From assembly GCA_015179025.1 (NCBI GenBank), contig WHUX01000577.1:1-18506 (forward strand): a stretch of 18,506 nt of DNA. The letters run 5' to 3'. Both the position numbers and the translations under genes were made by a program. A model generated the notes under the pieces. The model had not been told where the DNA came from, ran no database searches, and worked only from the letters and a program-made list of their open reading frames with translations. This document shows, in pieces, positions 1-8,582 of the stretch; within the stretch, counting starts at the first letter, position 1, and the number at the start of each line of letters is the position of its first letter. This stretch comes from Terfezia claveryi. Lineage: Eukaryota > Ascomycota > Pezizomycetes > Pezizales > Pezizaceae.

Positions 1-600
1 AATTGGGGTAAGTCCACCTCTTTTCCTTTGCCTTTGTCAATCTTGACTGCATTAGATGAAACAGAGGAAGTAAGGACTTTCTTCTTTTCATCATTAATCA
101 TATCCAAAGTCTATTTTCTTATCTTATTCTTACCAAGCTTATGCTCACTAATCTTTCTCTTTTGTAAGTTGCTTGCTTACTACTATTCAACCAGAATTGT
201 TTTTCAATAACTCATCAATACTATCAGCATATACCCAGTCATCATACTTATGAGGCCATCCCTTCTATTTCACCTTGTATTGCAACTTCCCTGTTCCAGG
301 TTGTGACCTGAATTCCAACACTCTTTCTACCTCATACCTATCTTCCTTAACTAGTCCTGGTTGTTTCAGAGTCTTGGAAGGGAACAGTTGTATTGGATTA
401 GGGAAGAAGGGTTTCAAAAGTGAGGTATAGAAAGAATTGTTGATATTATTAAGGTCAGGAAAGTCAGTAAAGTCAAGTTTAGCATTTTGACTCCATGGTG
501 AATATTTGGTAATGGTGAAGGGGCCTATCCATTTAGAGGATAGTTTAGAGGAGTGGTACCTTGCTGGTAGGTTTTTTGTTGATAGCATCACCTGATCATT
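1..600 (-). pseudogene. Element A pol C-terminus: integrase C-terminal region plus chromodomain, broken
   Basis: The open piece 265..591 reads as the integrase C-terminal region (KWIGPFTITKYSPWS, then YTSLLKPFFPNP) followed by a chromodomain start (RYEVERVLEFR, LQYKVK). After YKVK comes TAG where chromodomains have Trp, then KGWPHKYDDWV continues in frame to about base 200, so the stop looks like TGG to TAG. The same motifs occur in element B (HYEVEKVLEFR, RQYKVRWLGY). Chromodomains on chromovirus integrases are known to direct integration to marked chromatin. The last ~190 bases hold only a Lys-rich tail with stops (KIDKGKGKEVDLP) and no LTR that I recognise. Frameshifted relative to the integrase core. 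Confidence 0.8.
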
Positions 601-1560
601 GACTTGGTAATCAGGAGAGGCTCTTCTGTATTTGTTGGCTTGCTGAATTTGGTCCTTTTTGCCTTAGTAAGGTTTTTAGCAACCTGGTAAAATCTAGTTG
701 TAGGGTTTGAATAGGTAGGTATAGGGTGAGGTAGGATAGGTACAGACAAATTAGGCTAGTATTCTAGCTTGGTAAAGAAAGGGGAATGTCCTCTTGTAGT
801 ACTAACTCTTACATTTATCTCTATTTGAACAAAAGGTATGGCTTGTACCCAATTCATTCCCTGTTCCAGCTTCTTAGCTGCAAACATAGGAATAATTGTC
901 CTATTCTTTCTTTCACTTATCCTATTAGTCTGGGGGTGATATGTGGAAGATGCTTTATACATAATTCCATTTTTCTGTATCCAATCTTGAAATGTAGTAG
1001 ACATAAACAAAGGGTCTTGGTCAGAAACAATTTCATAAGGAAATCCTACATTAGGCTTAATGAATCTTTCAAAGATATCAATAACTCCTAATGTGTCAAC
1101 ATTATCTGCAACAGGTAGTAAAAATGTAAAATCAGAATGCCTGTCAGTCATGATTAATAACTTATGAAATGTCAATATATAAGGCTTATCATCAACAGGA
1201 GTTCTGTAACCAAGAGTAAATTCAGTACATGAAATCATAACAGGTTCCATACTAAGAAAATCTATAGTCATACTACCTCATGGCCTAGTAGGTACATTAA
1301 GAGGAGTAAGGAATCCAACGGGTTTCTGTGTAGATCCTTTGGTGATTTAGCAGGTTTCACAACTCCTTATAAATTCTTCAATCTGCTTATAAAAATCCTG
1401 AAAGATATACTTATTGGTAAGCTCATGTGCTGTTTTTGCAAGGCCTCCATGTCCAGTATTAATATGTGCTCGTTGGATAAGGGCTTCAGAGGCAGGGTTA
1501 CCTTTAACTTATAGTCCTTTAGGAATAACCATCCTCTAAGCAAAATTCTTTAGCAGGTAC
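601..1560 (-). pseudogene. Element A integrase: HHCC zinc-binding domain and DDE core, broken
   Basis: The HHCC domain is intact at about 1349..1470: HINTGHGG, then SCETC followed by a stop. The core lies in the open piece 756..1271 (171 codons): catalytic residues are D4 (TIDFL), D84 (VSDQDPLF) and E120 (SERKN), with exactly 35 residues between the last two, as in the D,D35E family. STYHPQTN is the usual motif before the Glu. The stretch between the first Asp and MTDR is about 20 residues longer than in element C, a feature shared with B. After 756 the coding sense continues for about 50 codons (PHPIPTYSNPTT, then NTEEPLLITKS) with stops. Confidence 0.85.
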
Positions 1561-2938
1561 ATAAACCCATCCTGTATCTTTGCTGTAGGTACCTGTTCTC
1601 CTTTTTTAACTCTTAAGTATAGTGGTCCAAACACTGTATCTTTTTCCATCTCTTCCCCATAATACCATTCCAACTCATGATCTCTTATCCACTCAGCAAT
1701 TACCAAATCTGGTTCTATGCTCTTTTTACCATCATTCTGGACTCCTAGTGTCTTTTTTAGGTAGTTACTATTGTGGAAGGGCTTATTGAGGGCCTTTAGG
1801 TTATTTTTCCTAGTATTATAGGAGCTGACAAAGTTTTTGTTCAGGTTGTAGTAACCAAGATAATACTTGCATCTTGATATCTATTTTCTTCCTGTAGTAG
1901 TGACTTTGGGAGTCCTGGGCATAGATGAGACCAGTGGCTATCTTTGTTGCATATGCTACATTTTCTGATAGTTTCTGTTAGTAGTGGATAGAGTTTGTTG
2001 TCAAGGGGGCATTTGTTGCTGAAGTGAGTGGTTTTCATATAGTTGGTACATCTGGAAGGAGGAAATTTAATACCTCTGGAGCATTTCTCCTTAAAATGTC
2101 CAAATGCCCAACATTTTTCACAAAGATTAATACCAGGATCTTTATTATTGCATTGGGTATGTGTGTGGCTATTTTTACTATATTGGGAACAAAACTGTTG
2201 TGTCTAAGTTTTGTTGGAGGAAGATGAGAGGATTGGATCCTCAAGAGAGGTGTCAGGAAGGGTGCTGATAGAGGATGCAGGTGAGGCTCTTGGAGGAAGA
2301 GGAGGCTGGAAGTGCACCTTCTTGTTGTCTGCCTCATTCTTGCACTTAGGTGAGACTGCCCTTCTCTTCAAGGTACCTTCAAGAGTGGGGTTCCACTTCT
2401 GAAGGTTTCTCATAACCACAGAACCCCTGTCAGCCCTTCTTAAGGACTATTCCATCTGTTCTGTAGTTATAGGTTCCCTGGCTCTTTTCCATTCCTTAGG
2501 TTCATCTGAGTCAGAGGATTGATCCACAAGGGTCCATTCCTGTGGGTCCTCTGCCTCAGAGGCAGCAAGAGTGGAGGGAGAGGATATACTAGGTCTTTTG
2601 TTAATTACTACTTCAAACTTAGGTTTTCTTGTAACTGACCTTCCTCTTTTCTCACTCTCCTGTTGTTGCTGTTGGGCCTGGTCCCTGGTGGTGGTGGCAG
2701 TAGTCTGATCTGCTGCTGGCTCCTGCTGGAGCTATCTGAGTCTGAAATTTCTTTGTAAGGTGTTAGATTCATTAGGTTCAGGGTCATCCTCAACTGTAGC
2801 TTTGTACCTTTCAGGCTCAAAGACTACATTTAGGCCTTCCCTGTCATGCCAGGTTAGCCTAGTGCTATCAACCTACTGTACCTGTCTTGGTGGAAGGTTG
2901 GTGGTAGTGATCTGGAGAGGAGGAAGTCTCCTTCTCCT
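1561..2938 (-). pseudogene. Element A long RNase H-integrase linker, disordered plus zinc-knuckle array
   Basis: Between the end of RNase H and the HHCC domain lies well over 1 kb of coding-like sequence that standard Ty3/gypsy pols lack. On the minus strand it begins low-complexity and acidic/Ser/Gln/Pro-rich (e.g. ATTTRDQAQQQQQ, SSPSTLAASEAEDPQEWTLV, QPPLPPRASPASSIS), then four zinc-knuckle motifs (listed separately), then a poorly conserved stretch ending in ESEWYYGEE-like residues near 1680 that leads to the integrase. From 2419 to 1841 the frame is the same with one stop at about 2204. I do not recognise a catalytic domain in it. It may be a captured gag-like or RNA-binding module, or a lineage-specific extension. 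Confidence 0.65.
1919..2191 (-). other. Four tandem CCHC zinc-knuckle-like motifs inside element A pol
   Basis: Read in one frame on the minus strand, four 14-residue units occur in 91 codons: CSQYSKNSHTHTQC, CEKCWAFGHFKEKC, CTNYMKTTHFSNKC and CSICNKDSHWSHLC. All have the spacing C-x2-[C/Y]-x4-H-x4-C. Units 2 and 4 are complete CCHC knuckles; units 1 and 3 have Tyr (TAT) in place of the second Cys, one G-to-A step from TGT. Such knuckles are known to bind single-stranded nucleic acid in retroviral nucleocapsids. Here they lie between RNase H and integrase, not in gag. Confidence 0.85.
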
Positions 2939-3700
2939 TTAGATGGTGTTGGGAGATTGTCTCCCAAGGATTGGTAGAGACACTGGTCTCCCAGTGGCTC
3001 CTCTGATCCTGAGCTGCTGAGGAGAAGGCATTATTGGTGATAGAGAATATGGGGAAAGAGTTTTTTTGAAAGTTTGTATTGGGACAGAGAGGTGGTTGCT
3101 TACTACTGGATGTTGTAGTAAAGCAGTTGTGTGGTAAGAAGACTGTTCTATAGAGGGGAATTTAGAGGGACTATATACCCCTCTGGATAGTACATCTGTA
3201 ATATGGTTGTCCTTTCCCTGAATGAATTCTAGGGTTAGGCCAAACTGACTTATTCTTTCTTGCCACTTTCTTTTCATCTGACTTTCAGGGATACTATCTA
3301 TAAATGTAACTAAGAGTTTGTGATCTGTTTAGATAATCACTTTGTGACCCTGTAGTTCAGGTCTGAAATACCTCAATGAGTCAACAATTGCTAATAATTC
3401 CTTATCAGTTGTTGTGTAATTCATTTGTCCATCATTTAATTTCCTAGAGTGAAATTCTGCTAGCCTAATAAAACCATTCTCTATTTGGCCAATCTATCCT
3501 GAGATCCCTATGTTACTAGCATCTGTAATCAAATAGATTGGAAGGCCTGAGTCATGATTAATTGGCTTAAGCACCTTATTGCTCATTATTAGTTCTTTAA
3601 CTCTCACAAATGACTCATTATGTAAAGGAGTCTACATGTACTTCTTTGTTGACCCTTACAATTCTGATAGTGGTTTGGCTACAGCTCCCAATTCTGGACA
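2939..3700 (-). pseudogene. Element A RNase H domain, broken by stops
   Basis: Translation in one frame gives YLITDASNIG, AEFHSRKL, TTDKELLAIVDSL, LQGHKVII-stop-TDHKLLVTF and IQGKDNHITDVLSRG, the standard Ty3/gypsy RNase H landmarks. The three acidic catalytic positions (TDAS, KELL, TDHK) are all present. Stops interrupt at about 3330 and within ISG-stop-IGQ. The frame differs from that of the RT, so a frameshift lies near 3700. The piece 2939..3277 runs past the domain end (VLSRG) into the linker. Confidence 0.85.
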
Positions 3701-4480
3701 AAACCTTCACAAGTAATTAACCATCTCTAGAAACTTTTGTAATTTCTTTTTGAGTTAGGGATAGAGTAATTTGCTATTGAGTTGATTTTTTCTAGATCTA
3801 TTTCTAATCCTTGCTTGGTAACAATGAATTTCAGTACTTTCAGCCTTGGAGCAAGGATCTGGCATTTCTTTTTGTTGAAGAAAAACTTTTCCCTGACCAA
3901 TATCCTGCAGATCCCTCTCAACACTTCCTTATGTTCTTCCAGGGTATCTGTTCTAATCAGAATGTCATTTAAATAAACCATGACTGTTTTTCCAATATAA
4001 TCCCTCAGTAACCAATTCATAGCCCTTATCATAGTTGCAAGTGCATTGCAATCCCCTTGCTGCATGACTAGTGAGTCAAATTTCCCTAGATGATTTGTAA
4101 AGGTGCTATATTTTACTAATTTATGTGCATGCCTAATATTGTGATACCCATCTGCCAGATCAGCTGCTGAAATATATTCCTTGCTAGCTATCCAGTCCAA
4201 TATTGCTTTGATATTTGGCATGGGTGTTTTATCTTTCTACACTAGCTTATTTCTGGGTACACAGTTTAGCAAGAATCTGGCCTATTGCTTGCCATTCTGT
4301 CTAAATCCCTTTTAGACTATGTAAATATAAGGATACTGTTCAGTGAGCTGGATGGTACTATTCTTCCAGATTCTAGCTTAGTCCTCATTTTCTCTGTTAC
4401 TTGATCTAAGAACCTTGTATAATTTATATAGTATGCAGGTTCCCAAGTTGCACCATCAGGAACTATAATCTTATGTTGCA
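3701..4480 (-). pseudogene. Element A reverse transcriptase, active site mutated (YLND)
   Basis: The largest open piece is 3727..4221 (164 codons): SAADLADGYHNIR, FDSLVMQQGDCNALATM, VMVYLNDILI and FFFNKKKCQILAPRL. These match RT blocks of Ty3/gypsy elements, including the QQGD.NAPATM variant shared with element B. The catalytic pair expected as Y-x-D-D reads YLND (3964..3975): the first Asp is AAT, one G-to-A change from GAT, so the enzyme should be inactive. N-terminal parts are visible to about 4480 (IVPDGATWEP) with several stops. Confidence 0.85.
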
Positions 4481-4934
4481 TGATATCATAAGGTTCTCTG
4501 ATTGGTAGTAATGCAGTTGGTTTCTCCTCTGGGAATAGTTCAGGGAATTCTTCAAATATATTAAACTCTACTTCTTCCAGATTAACTGTATTTGTAATAA
4601 CTGGAGAGCTTCCATCATCTTCTAGCTCTGACTAGTCTGATGAGTCAAACCACTCTTGTGACTATTCCTGATCTTCCTCTAGGCCTTCTGACAGATGTGG
4701 TTGAATCCAAGGTACTGCTGAGACTGGTTTTGGGTGGTGGATTAATCTACCTCCAGTTTCTATTATAATAGCTAATGAAATATCTCTTTTGAACCAATCT
4801 TCCTTTGTCCTGCCTATATTCATAGCTGCAGTAGTGACTCTTCCAAGTGTATCCTTGGATTTAAGTATATTAATGTCAATTTTTGTCCTGCCTGTGGGTT
4901 GTATAGTGATTGCATTATCTTTGACATTCAAAAT
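4481..4934 (-). pseudogene. Element A protease-RT connector
   Basis: The open piece 4662..4931 follows the protease flap region (NVKDNAITIQPTGR, VTTAAMNIGRTKEDWFKRD). Acidic sequence follows to about 4500 (LEEVEFNIFEEFPELFPEEKP), typical of the segment just before RT in Ty3/gypsy pols. There are two stops around 4630-4665. It shares the frame of the protease. No separate function is apparent. Confidence 0.7.
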
Positions 4935-5285
4935 TACTTTATAATCCCTTAGTGCAGGTTCACCAAATATAATATCTCAGTCCTTCAGGTTGGCTACATA
5001 GAATGTCCTAGTTTCTTAGTATTCTTGTAGATTTACTGTGACTGTTACTGTATTTGTTATTTGAAATCTGCTACCTTTAATTGCAGTTTCCAAAGGCTTC
5101 TTGCTGATCTCTTTCAGGGGTATGTTAAACAGCTGACAATAATTTGCTGATATTAGGTCTCCACCTGATGTACATGGATCAAATAGTGCATAAGCAATAT
5201 GTCCATTAATTTTAATTTCAGCTGCATTAGAAGTTCTATGGCTTTTTGGCACTAAAAACTTCCTTGTATCATTAGGATTTATCAT
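4935..5285 (-). pseudogene. Element A retropepsin-like aspartic protease, atypical active site
   Basis: The piece 5016..5285 contains NGHIAYALFDPCTSGGDLIS, aligning with the retropepsin active-site region, followed by PLETAIKGSRF. The next segment carries a FGEPALRDYKV stretch, the counterpart of the usual D-x-I-L-G-x-P-x-L block (element B: WDMILGEPALSK). The expected D-S/T-G triad reads D-P-C. Element B has D-L-Q at the same place, so the family may be divergent there or both copies may be damaged. A stop at about 5010 separates the two halves. Confidence 0.7.
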
Positions 5286-5552
5286 AACCTAGAGAGTAGC
5301 TGACTCTTGTTGTTTAACATCAATCTCCTGATAAACTGTTTTCATCTTTTGTGGGGGCCATGTAGTATTAGGACTAAAAGGCTAGTAAAGAGGGAATCTT
5401 TTAGCTCCTGGTCTAGATCCCATATATTGGTAAGCTGAAGATATCTTCTTGTTAGGACAGTCCCTAAAACTGTGACCCTACTGACTACAGTGATAGTAGG
5501 ACCCTGTCCTTGCAGCTTCCTCCTTTTTCTTCTCCTGTTTTGCATAAGGTGT
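5286..5552 (-). pseudogene. Element A gag C-terminus with zinc knuckle, cut by element B
   Basis: Starting at 5552 the minus strand reads TPYAKQEKKKEEAARTGSYYHCSQ-stop-GHSFRDCPNKKI, a gag zinc knuckle with a TAG inside it, followed by YMGSRPGAKRFPL and a second TAG. The knuckle spacing fits C-x2-C-x4-H-x4-C, but the first Cys is Tyr (TAC). It is in the same frame as the protease, so gag and pol were probably one reading frame in this family. The upstream part of gag is not in this window: element B's LTR begins at 5553. Confidence 0.8.
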
Positions 5553-5640
5553 TGTAATGAATGGTACTAGACAGTATTCATTCAGTACTGTTTATATAAT
5601 CTATATCCGTAGGCACGGACGTTTGTGTATTTCAGTTCTG

Positions 5641-5840
5641 CTGAGGTAATTCCTCAGAAGGGTAGGGAGATTACTATGTGGGACATTCCCGAAGGGAACA
5701 GTAATTAACTAGTGTAATCTATCTTATATAATTTGTGCTATCTAGGCTATATGATCTTGATCTGATCGGAATATAGGCTTACTTGCTCTATGTGCTTGCT
5801 TGGTTACTTCTTGTCTTTCTGTGGATTCCAGAGGGAATCC
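5641..5840 (-). repeat. Three short inverted repeats downstream of the TATA box in the B LTR
   Basis: Inverted repeats at 5641..5657 (CTGAGG/CCTCAG), 5686..5698 (TTCCC-GAA-GGGAA) and 5823..5840 (GGATTCC/GGAATCC). All three arms are intact in the other LTR copy (18087..18103, 18131..18145, 18270..18287), although the loop of the first differs (TAATT against TAAGA). They lie 3' of the TATA box, in the presumed R/U5 leader of the RNA. Confidence 0.6.
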
Positions 5841-5847
5841 AGCGGCC

Positions 5848-5855
5848 TATTTATA
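5848..5855 (-). promoter_or_regulatory. TATA box of the element B LTR
   Basis: TATAAATA on the minus strand, embedded in AGTATAAATAGG. It is identical in the second LTR copy at 18295..18302. Its position between the 41-bp repeats (U3 side) and the hairpins (U5 side) fits a core promoter for minus-strand transcription. Confidence 0.6.
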
Positions 5856-5933
5856 CTCCTCTGAGATCTGATAACTAAGGAAATAAATACAATAAAGGGT
5901 GGCACACCAGAAGGTGGTGCGCTGTACAAAAGA

Positions 5934-6037
5934 GGTCATGTGGTTATAGTAATGAGTCATACGCCTTAAACGATGGTCATGTGGCCATAGTAAAGAGTCA
6001 CATACCTTAAACAGAGGTCACGCGGCCATAATGAGGG
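5934..6037 (-). repeat. 41-bp tandem repeat (about 2.5 units) in U3 of the B LTR
   Basis: Units start at 5934, 5975 and 6016, each beginning GGTCA(T/C)G(T/C)GG on the plus strand, with AGAGTCA/GAGTCA and CCTTAAAC at the same offsets; the third is partial. The second LTR copy has the same array with units at 18381, 18422 and 18463. The array ends about 80 bp upstream of the TATA box in the direction of transcription, a typical place for repeated activator sites. Confidence 0.8.
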
Positions 6038-6230
6038 TGTCTTCATATAGCAAGTGCCATGGAACTTCCCATGGCAAATTCTGCATGCTATAGATGCTTA
6101 TAAAGCAATAGGAGGTGATAGAAGGCTAGTCCTTCAACCGAGAGCTTAGTTACATAACATAGTAGTAATATAGGAAATACAAAAGTATATAATCAATTAT
6201 ATAAGCAATGAGATAATGTTCTCCATTACA

Positions 6231-6240
6231 CTTCCCCATA
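6231..6240 (-). other. Element B polypurine tract
   Basis: On the minus strand TATGGGGAAG sits directly against the TGTAATG start of the 3' LTR. This is the expected position of the primer for plus-strand DNA synthesis and fixes the element's orientation. Confidence 0.7.
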
Positions 6241-6522
6241 TAGAAGGATTTCCTATCCTTACTTCTTTCGCTCTGCCATATTGGTTTCCATACATCCTAA
6301 GATCTGATGCATTGTTAATACATTAGCATTAACGTAAATATCTTTAGTGTTTCCTTGACTTATGATTCTATCTCATTCTTGTTGGATGAGAGCTCGGGTC
6401 ACATCTCTGGTTCGTGGTCCTTGTTTTCCTTTAGTTCTTCGATGTCTCTTGAATGTATCTTCCATACTTCCAGTCGTCCAGAAGTCTTGAAGAATTTAGG
6501 TAGTGATATCCTGTGCGTTTAC
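6241..6522 (-). pseudogene. Element B end of pol and 3' untranslated region
   Basis: After the stop at 6523, read as TAG in place of the conserved chromodomain Trp, the same frame continues VNAQDITT and stops again. A neighbouring frame gives a charged tail (KTSGRLEVWKIHSRDIEELKENKD) that may be the true C-terminus after a frameshift. The remaining ~150 bases up to the polypurine tract hold nothing recognisable. Confidence 0.55.
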
Positions 6523-7803
6523 CTAGGAATCATGTTTAGGAGAGTATCCTAGCCATCTGACCTTATATTGTCTTTCTCCAGTTCGAGGAGCTGTTCTGAA
6601 TTCTAATACTTTTTCAACTTCATAATGATCATCTTGAATTAGTCCTGGTTCTTGAGATTGTCTGTAAGGGAACTGGGTAGGATCGTTTTTATAGTAAGGT
6701 TTGAGTTTACTGATATGAAAAGTATTATATATGAGGTGGAGGTTAGGTTGACTAGATAGGTCTAGGCTATAGTTATTACATTTCCAATTACTAGAAATAA
6801 TGGGAAATGGGCCTAGCCATTTTGGTTTGAGTTTAGGTGAGACATTCGATAGGTTGATGTTTTCTGAGGAAAGCATAACTTGTTGTCCAACTGAAAATTT
6901 GGCTGTATTGGGTAGTCGTTTGTTTGCTTGAGATGCTTGTGTCTTTTTGATGTCATATAGGTTTTTAAACATTACCTCATGACGTTCATTTGCTGGTACA
7001 TATGCATTAATGGGGTATGGAAGTATCGATACACCAAGATGTGCATTAAATCCAAATAGTGTTGAAAAGGGACTATTCTGTCTAACGGCATTATACCTAG
7101 AGTTAAGTTTCAACTGTATCTCTGGTAGTTTCTGTAGCCAATCAAATCCTTCGATTTTACAGGCTCTTGCTACTTGTAGAATTTCTTTGTTCACAATTTC
7201 CGATTGTCCATCTGTACATGGATGATATGCGGTGGACGGTTCCAACTTGATTCCTTTATTCCTAGCCCAATCTTGAAAGTGCATTGACATAAAAAGAGTG
7301 TCGTGGTCAAAAACAATACAGAAAGGGTATCCCATAGTTGGGACTACATGAGTATCAAAGGTAGCAGTACATTGTTCTGCTGTGAAATTATCTGAGTCAG
7401 GAATAAGAAACTTGAATCCTGATTGTCTATCGACAATCGTCCAAAGTCGTGAAATACAAACTACATGATCTTCTTCAACAGGAATATTCGGGTACAAAAT
7501 TGAACACTTAGTAAATACAGGTGCTACTTTAAGAAAATCCATCGATATGTCAGTCCATGGCCTACTTGGTACATGTAATGGGGTTACGAGTCCAAGTGGC
7601 GCCTTGTTGGAATACTTTGTCTGTTGACAAGTATCACAACTTCTGATATAGTCCTTAGTTGGTTCTGCAAAGAACTGGTAATCATATCGGTCAGTAAGAT
7701 ATTTCACCGTTTTTTCAATACCACCATGAGCGGTTGCTTCATATGCATCTTTAATAACTAATTCGAGATAGTTCTTACCTTCAATGTTAAAGGTAGAGGG
7801 CAA
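6523..7803 (-). pseudogene. Element B integrase with chromodomain (426 codons open)
   Basis: The best preserved coding piece of the A/B family. HHCC domain: the first His position is Tyr (DAYEATAHGG; residue 21, TAT for CAT), H26, C56 and C59 (SCDTC). DDE core: D89 (SMDFL), D166 (VFDHDTLF) and E202 (GQSEIVN), with 35 residues between the last two. The stretch from D89 to VDR (D125) is 36 residues, against 19 in element C. The C-terminal region is KWLGPFPI and YNTFHISKLKPYY (about 327-371), and the chromodomain begins at HYEVEKVLEFR (393-403) and runs RQYKVRWLGY to the stop. The stop at 6523 replaces the chromodomain's second Trp (TGG to TAG). Upstream, TAG at about 7813 separates it from the linker in the same frame. 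Confidence 0.9.
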
Positions 7804-8516
7804 GACTAATCTCTATTGTCCTTGTCGGTTCTTGATATACAAAAATCCATCTTTTATTCTATGATCCTTACGGTTCACAAAGGTATCATAGTAGTTCTTC
7901 CAGATAGGACATACTCTTATGTACGATTGATATGCGGCCTTCATACCTGTTCCTTGGTCAAGCCAGTGTGTAATGAAGTAGTCCTTGCCATCTTCCCATC
8001 CGTCGCTAATGTGTTTCTCTTTAATGATCTTGTTGTATGTCAGTTCGATCCTCATGTTAAAGTCATTGATGGTGGGTTTCTTCTCCCTGCATGTAGAAGC
8101 ATTATATCCTGAGAACTTACAAAAATCACAATGCTGTCTGGAGGTCTTGGTATCTTGAATGAAGGAGGGTAAATCTTTGTCAATGGCTACTTGCTTTTTA
8201 GAACAAGTGGTGATAGCGGCGGTGTTGATTGGAATTGCGTTACTGCTATTAGTGGTTGCAGCTGGTTGTTGAGGTGAATTCCATAGTTGTTGTGAGGCAA
8301 CAGGAGTATCCATGATCTCCTGTTCCATTTGTCGGTTGGTCATCTGTTCGGTAGGGTTTCTGAACTGAATGCTGGGTTGGGGAGTAGGTCGTGTTGGCTT
8401 GTTGGTAATCCATCTTTTGGCCTATTCTCTGATTTCCTGGATAGCTTCTTCATGGCTGAGAGCTGGTGGAGGTGGATAAGCTGGCGTTTGTTGTACTGGT
8501 GCTAGTTCCTTTTGAG
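7804..8516 (-). pseudogene. Element B RNase H-integrase linker, downstream half
   Basis: Same frame as the integrase. From the junction with C: VQQTPAYPPPPALSHEEA, TAG at 8422, KPTRPTPQPS, then the open piece 7813..8343. The latter starts Gln/Ser/Asn/Thr-rich and carries QHCDFCKFSGYNASTC, a zinc-knuckle spacing C-x2-C-x4-Y-x4-C with Tyr at the His position (TAC for CAC). A region with alternating charged and aromatic residues follows (GWEDGKDYFITHWLDQG, YIRVCPIWKNYYDTFV). Element A has the same kind of linker at the same place. I recognise no enzyme in it. Confidence 0.65.
8512..8516. repeat. Target site duplication TTGAG, left copy
   Basis: TTGAG directly precedes the TGTAAC end of element C and is repeated exactly after the other end (14818..14822). 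Five bases is the usual duplication size for Ty3/gypsy integrases. Confidence 0.93.
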
Positions 8517-8582
8517 TGTAACGAGGGCTCTGGGGGACAAGGCGACCAAGAGGTACGCCGGGGAAGTGGCAAGGGGCAATCG

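Larger units (their letters stand above)
1..5552 (-). mobile_element. Element A: outermost degraded Ty3/gypsy LTR retrotransposon (partial)
   Basis: Minus-strand remains in the order gag zinc knuckle, protease, RT, RNase H, long linker with zinc knuckles, integrase and chromodomain tail. The 5' part (rest of gag, 5' LTR) is displaced by the insertion of element B at 5552/5553, and the 3' LTR should lie left of base 1. The reading frame changes several times (gag and protease share one frame; RT, RNase H/linker, integrase core and C-terminus lie in others), and there are many TAG/TAA codons. It is more AT-rich than element C. Its integrase and chromodomain resemble those of element B, so A and B are related families, while C is a different lineage. 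Confidence 0.9.
5553..6230 (-). repeat. Element B 3' LTR (678 bp)
   Basis: Ends are TGTAATG and CATTACA, a 7-bp inverted terminal repeat. Homology with the sequence at 17999..18506 (about 93-94 percent by eye) covers its first ~508 bases. The inner end at 6230 is followed directly by a polypurine tract on the minus strand, which marks it as the 3' LTR. Inside are a TATA box, a 41-bp tandem repeat and three short hairpins (listed separately). The outer flank in element A is GGTGT (5548..5552); the matching target copy would be outside the window. Confidence 0.92.

Noticed and set aside
1..210. 60-codon plus-strand hydrophobic frame (possible small membrane protein)
   Set aside because: Antisense of the Lys-rich, AT-rich pol tail of element A; hydrophobicity is the expected mirror of Lys/Glu codons.
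5934..6037. CRISPR-like direct repeats
   Set aside because: The 41-bp units are contiguous with no unique spacers, lie in an LTR and are repeated in the other LTR copy; this is a tandem repeat.
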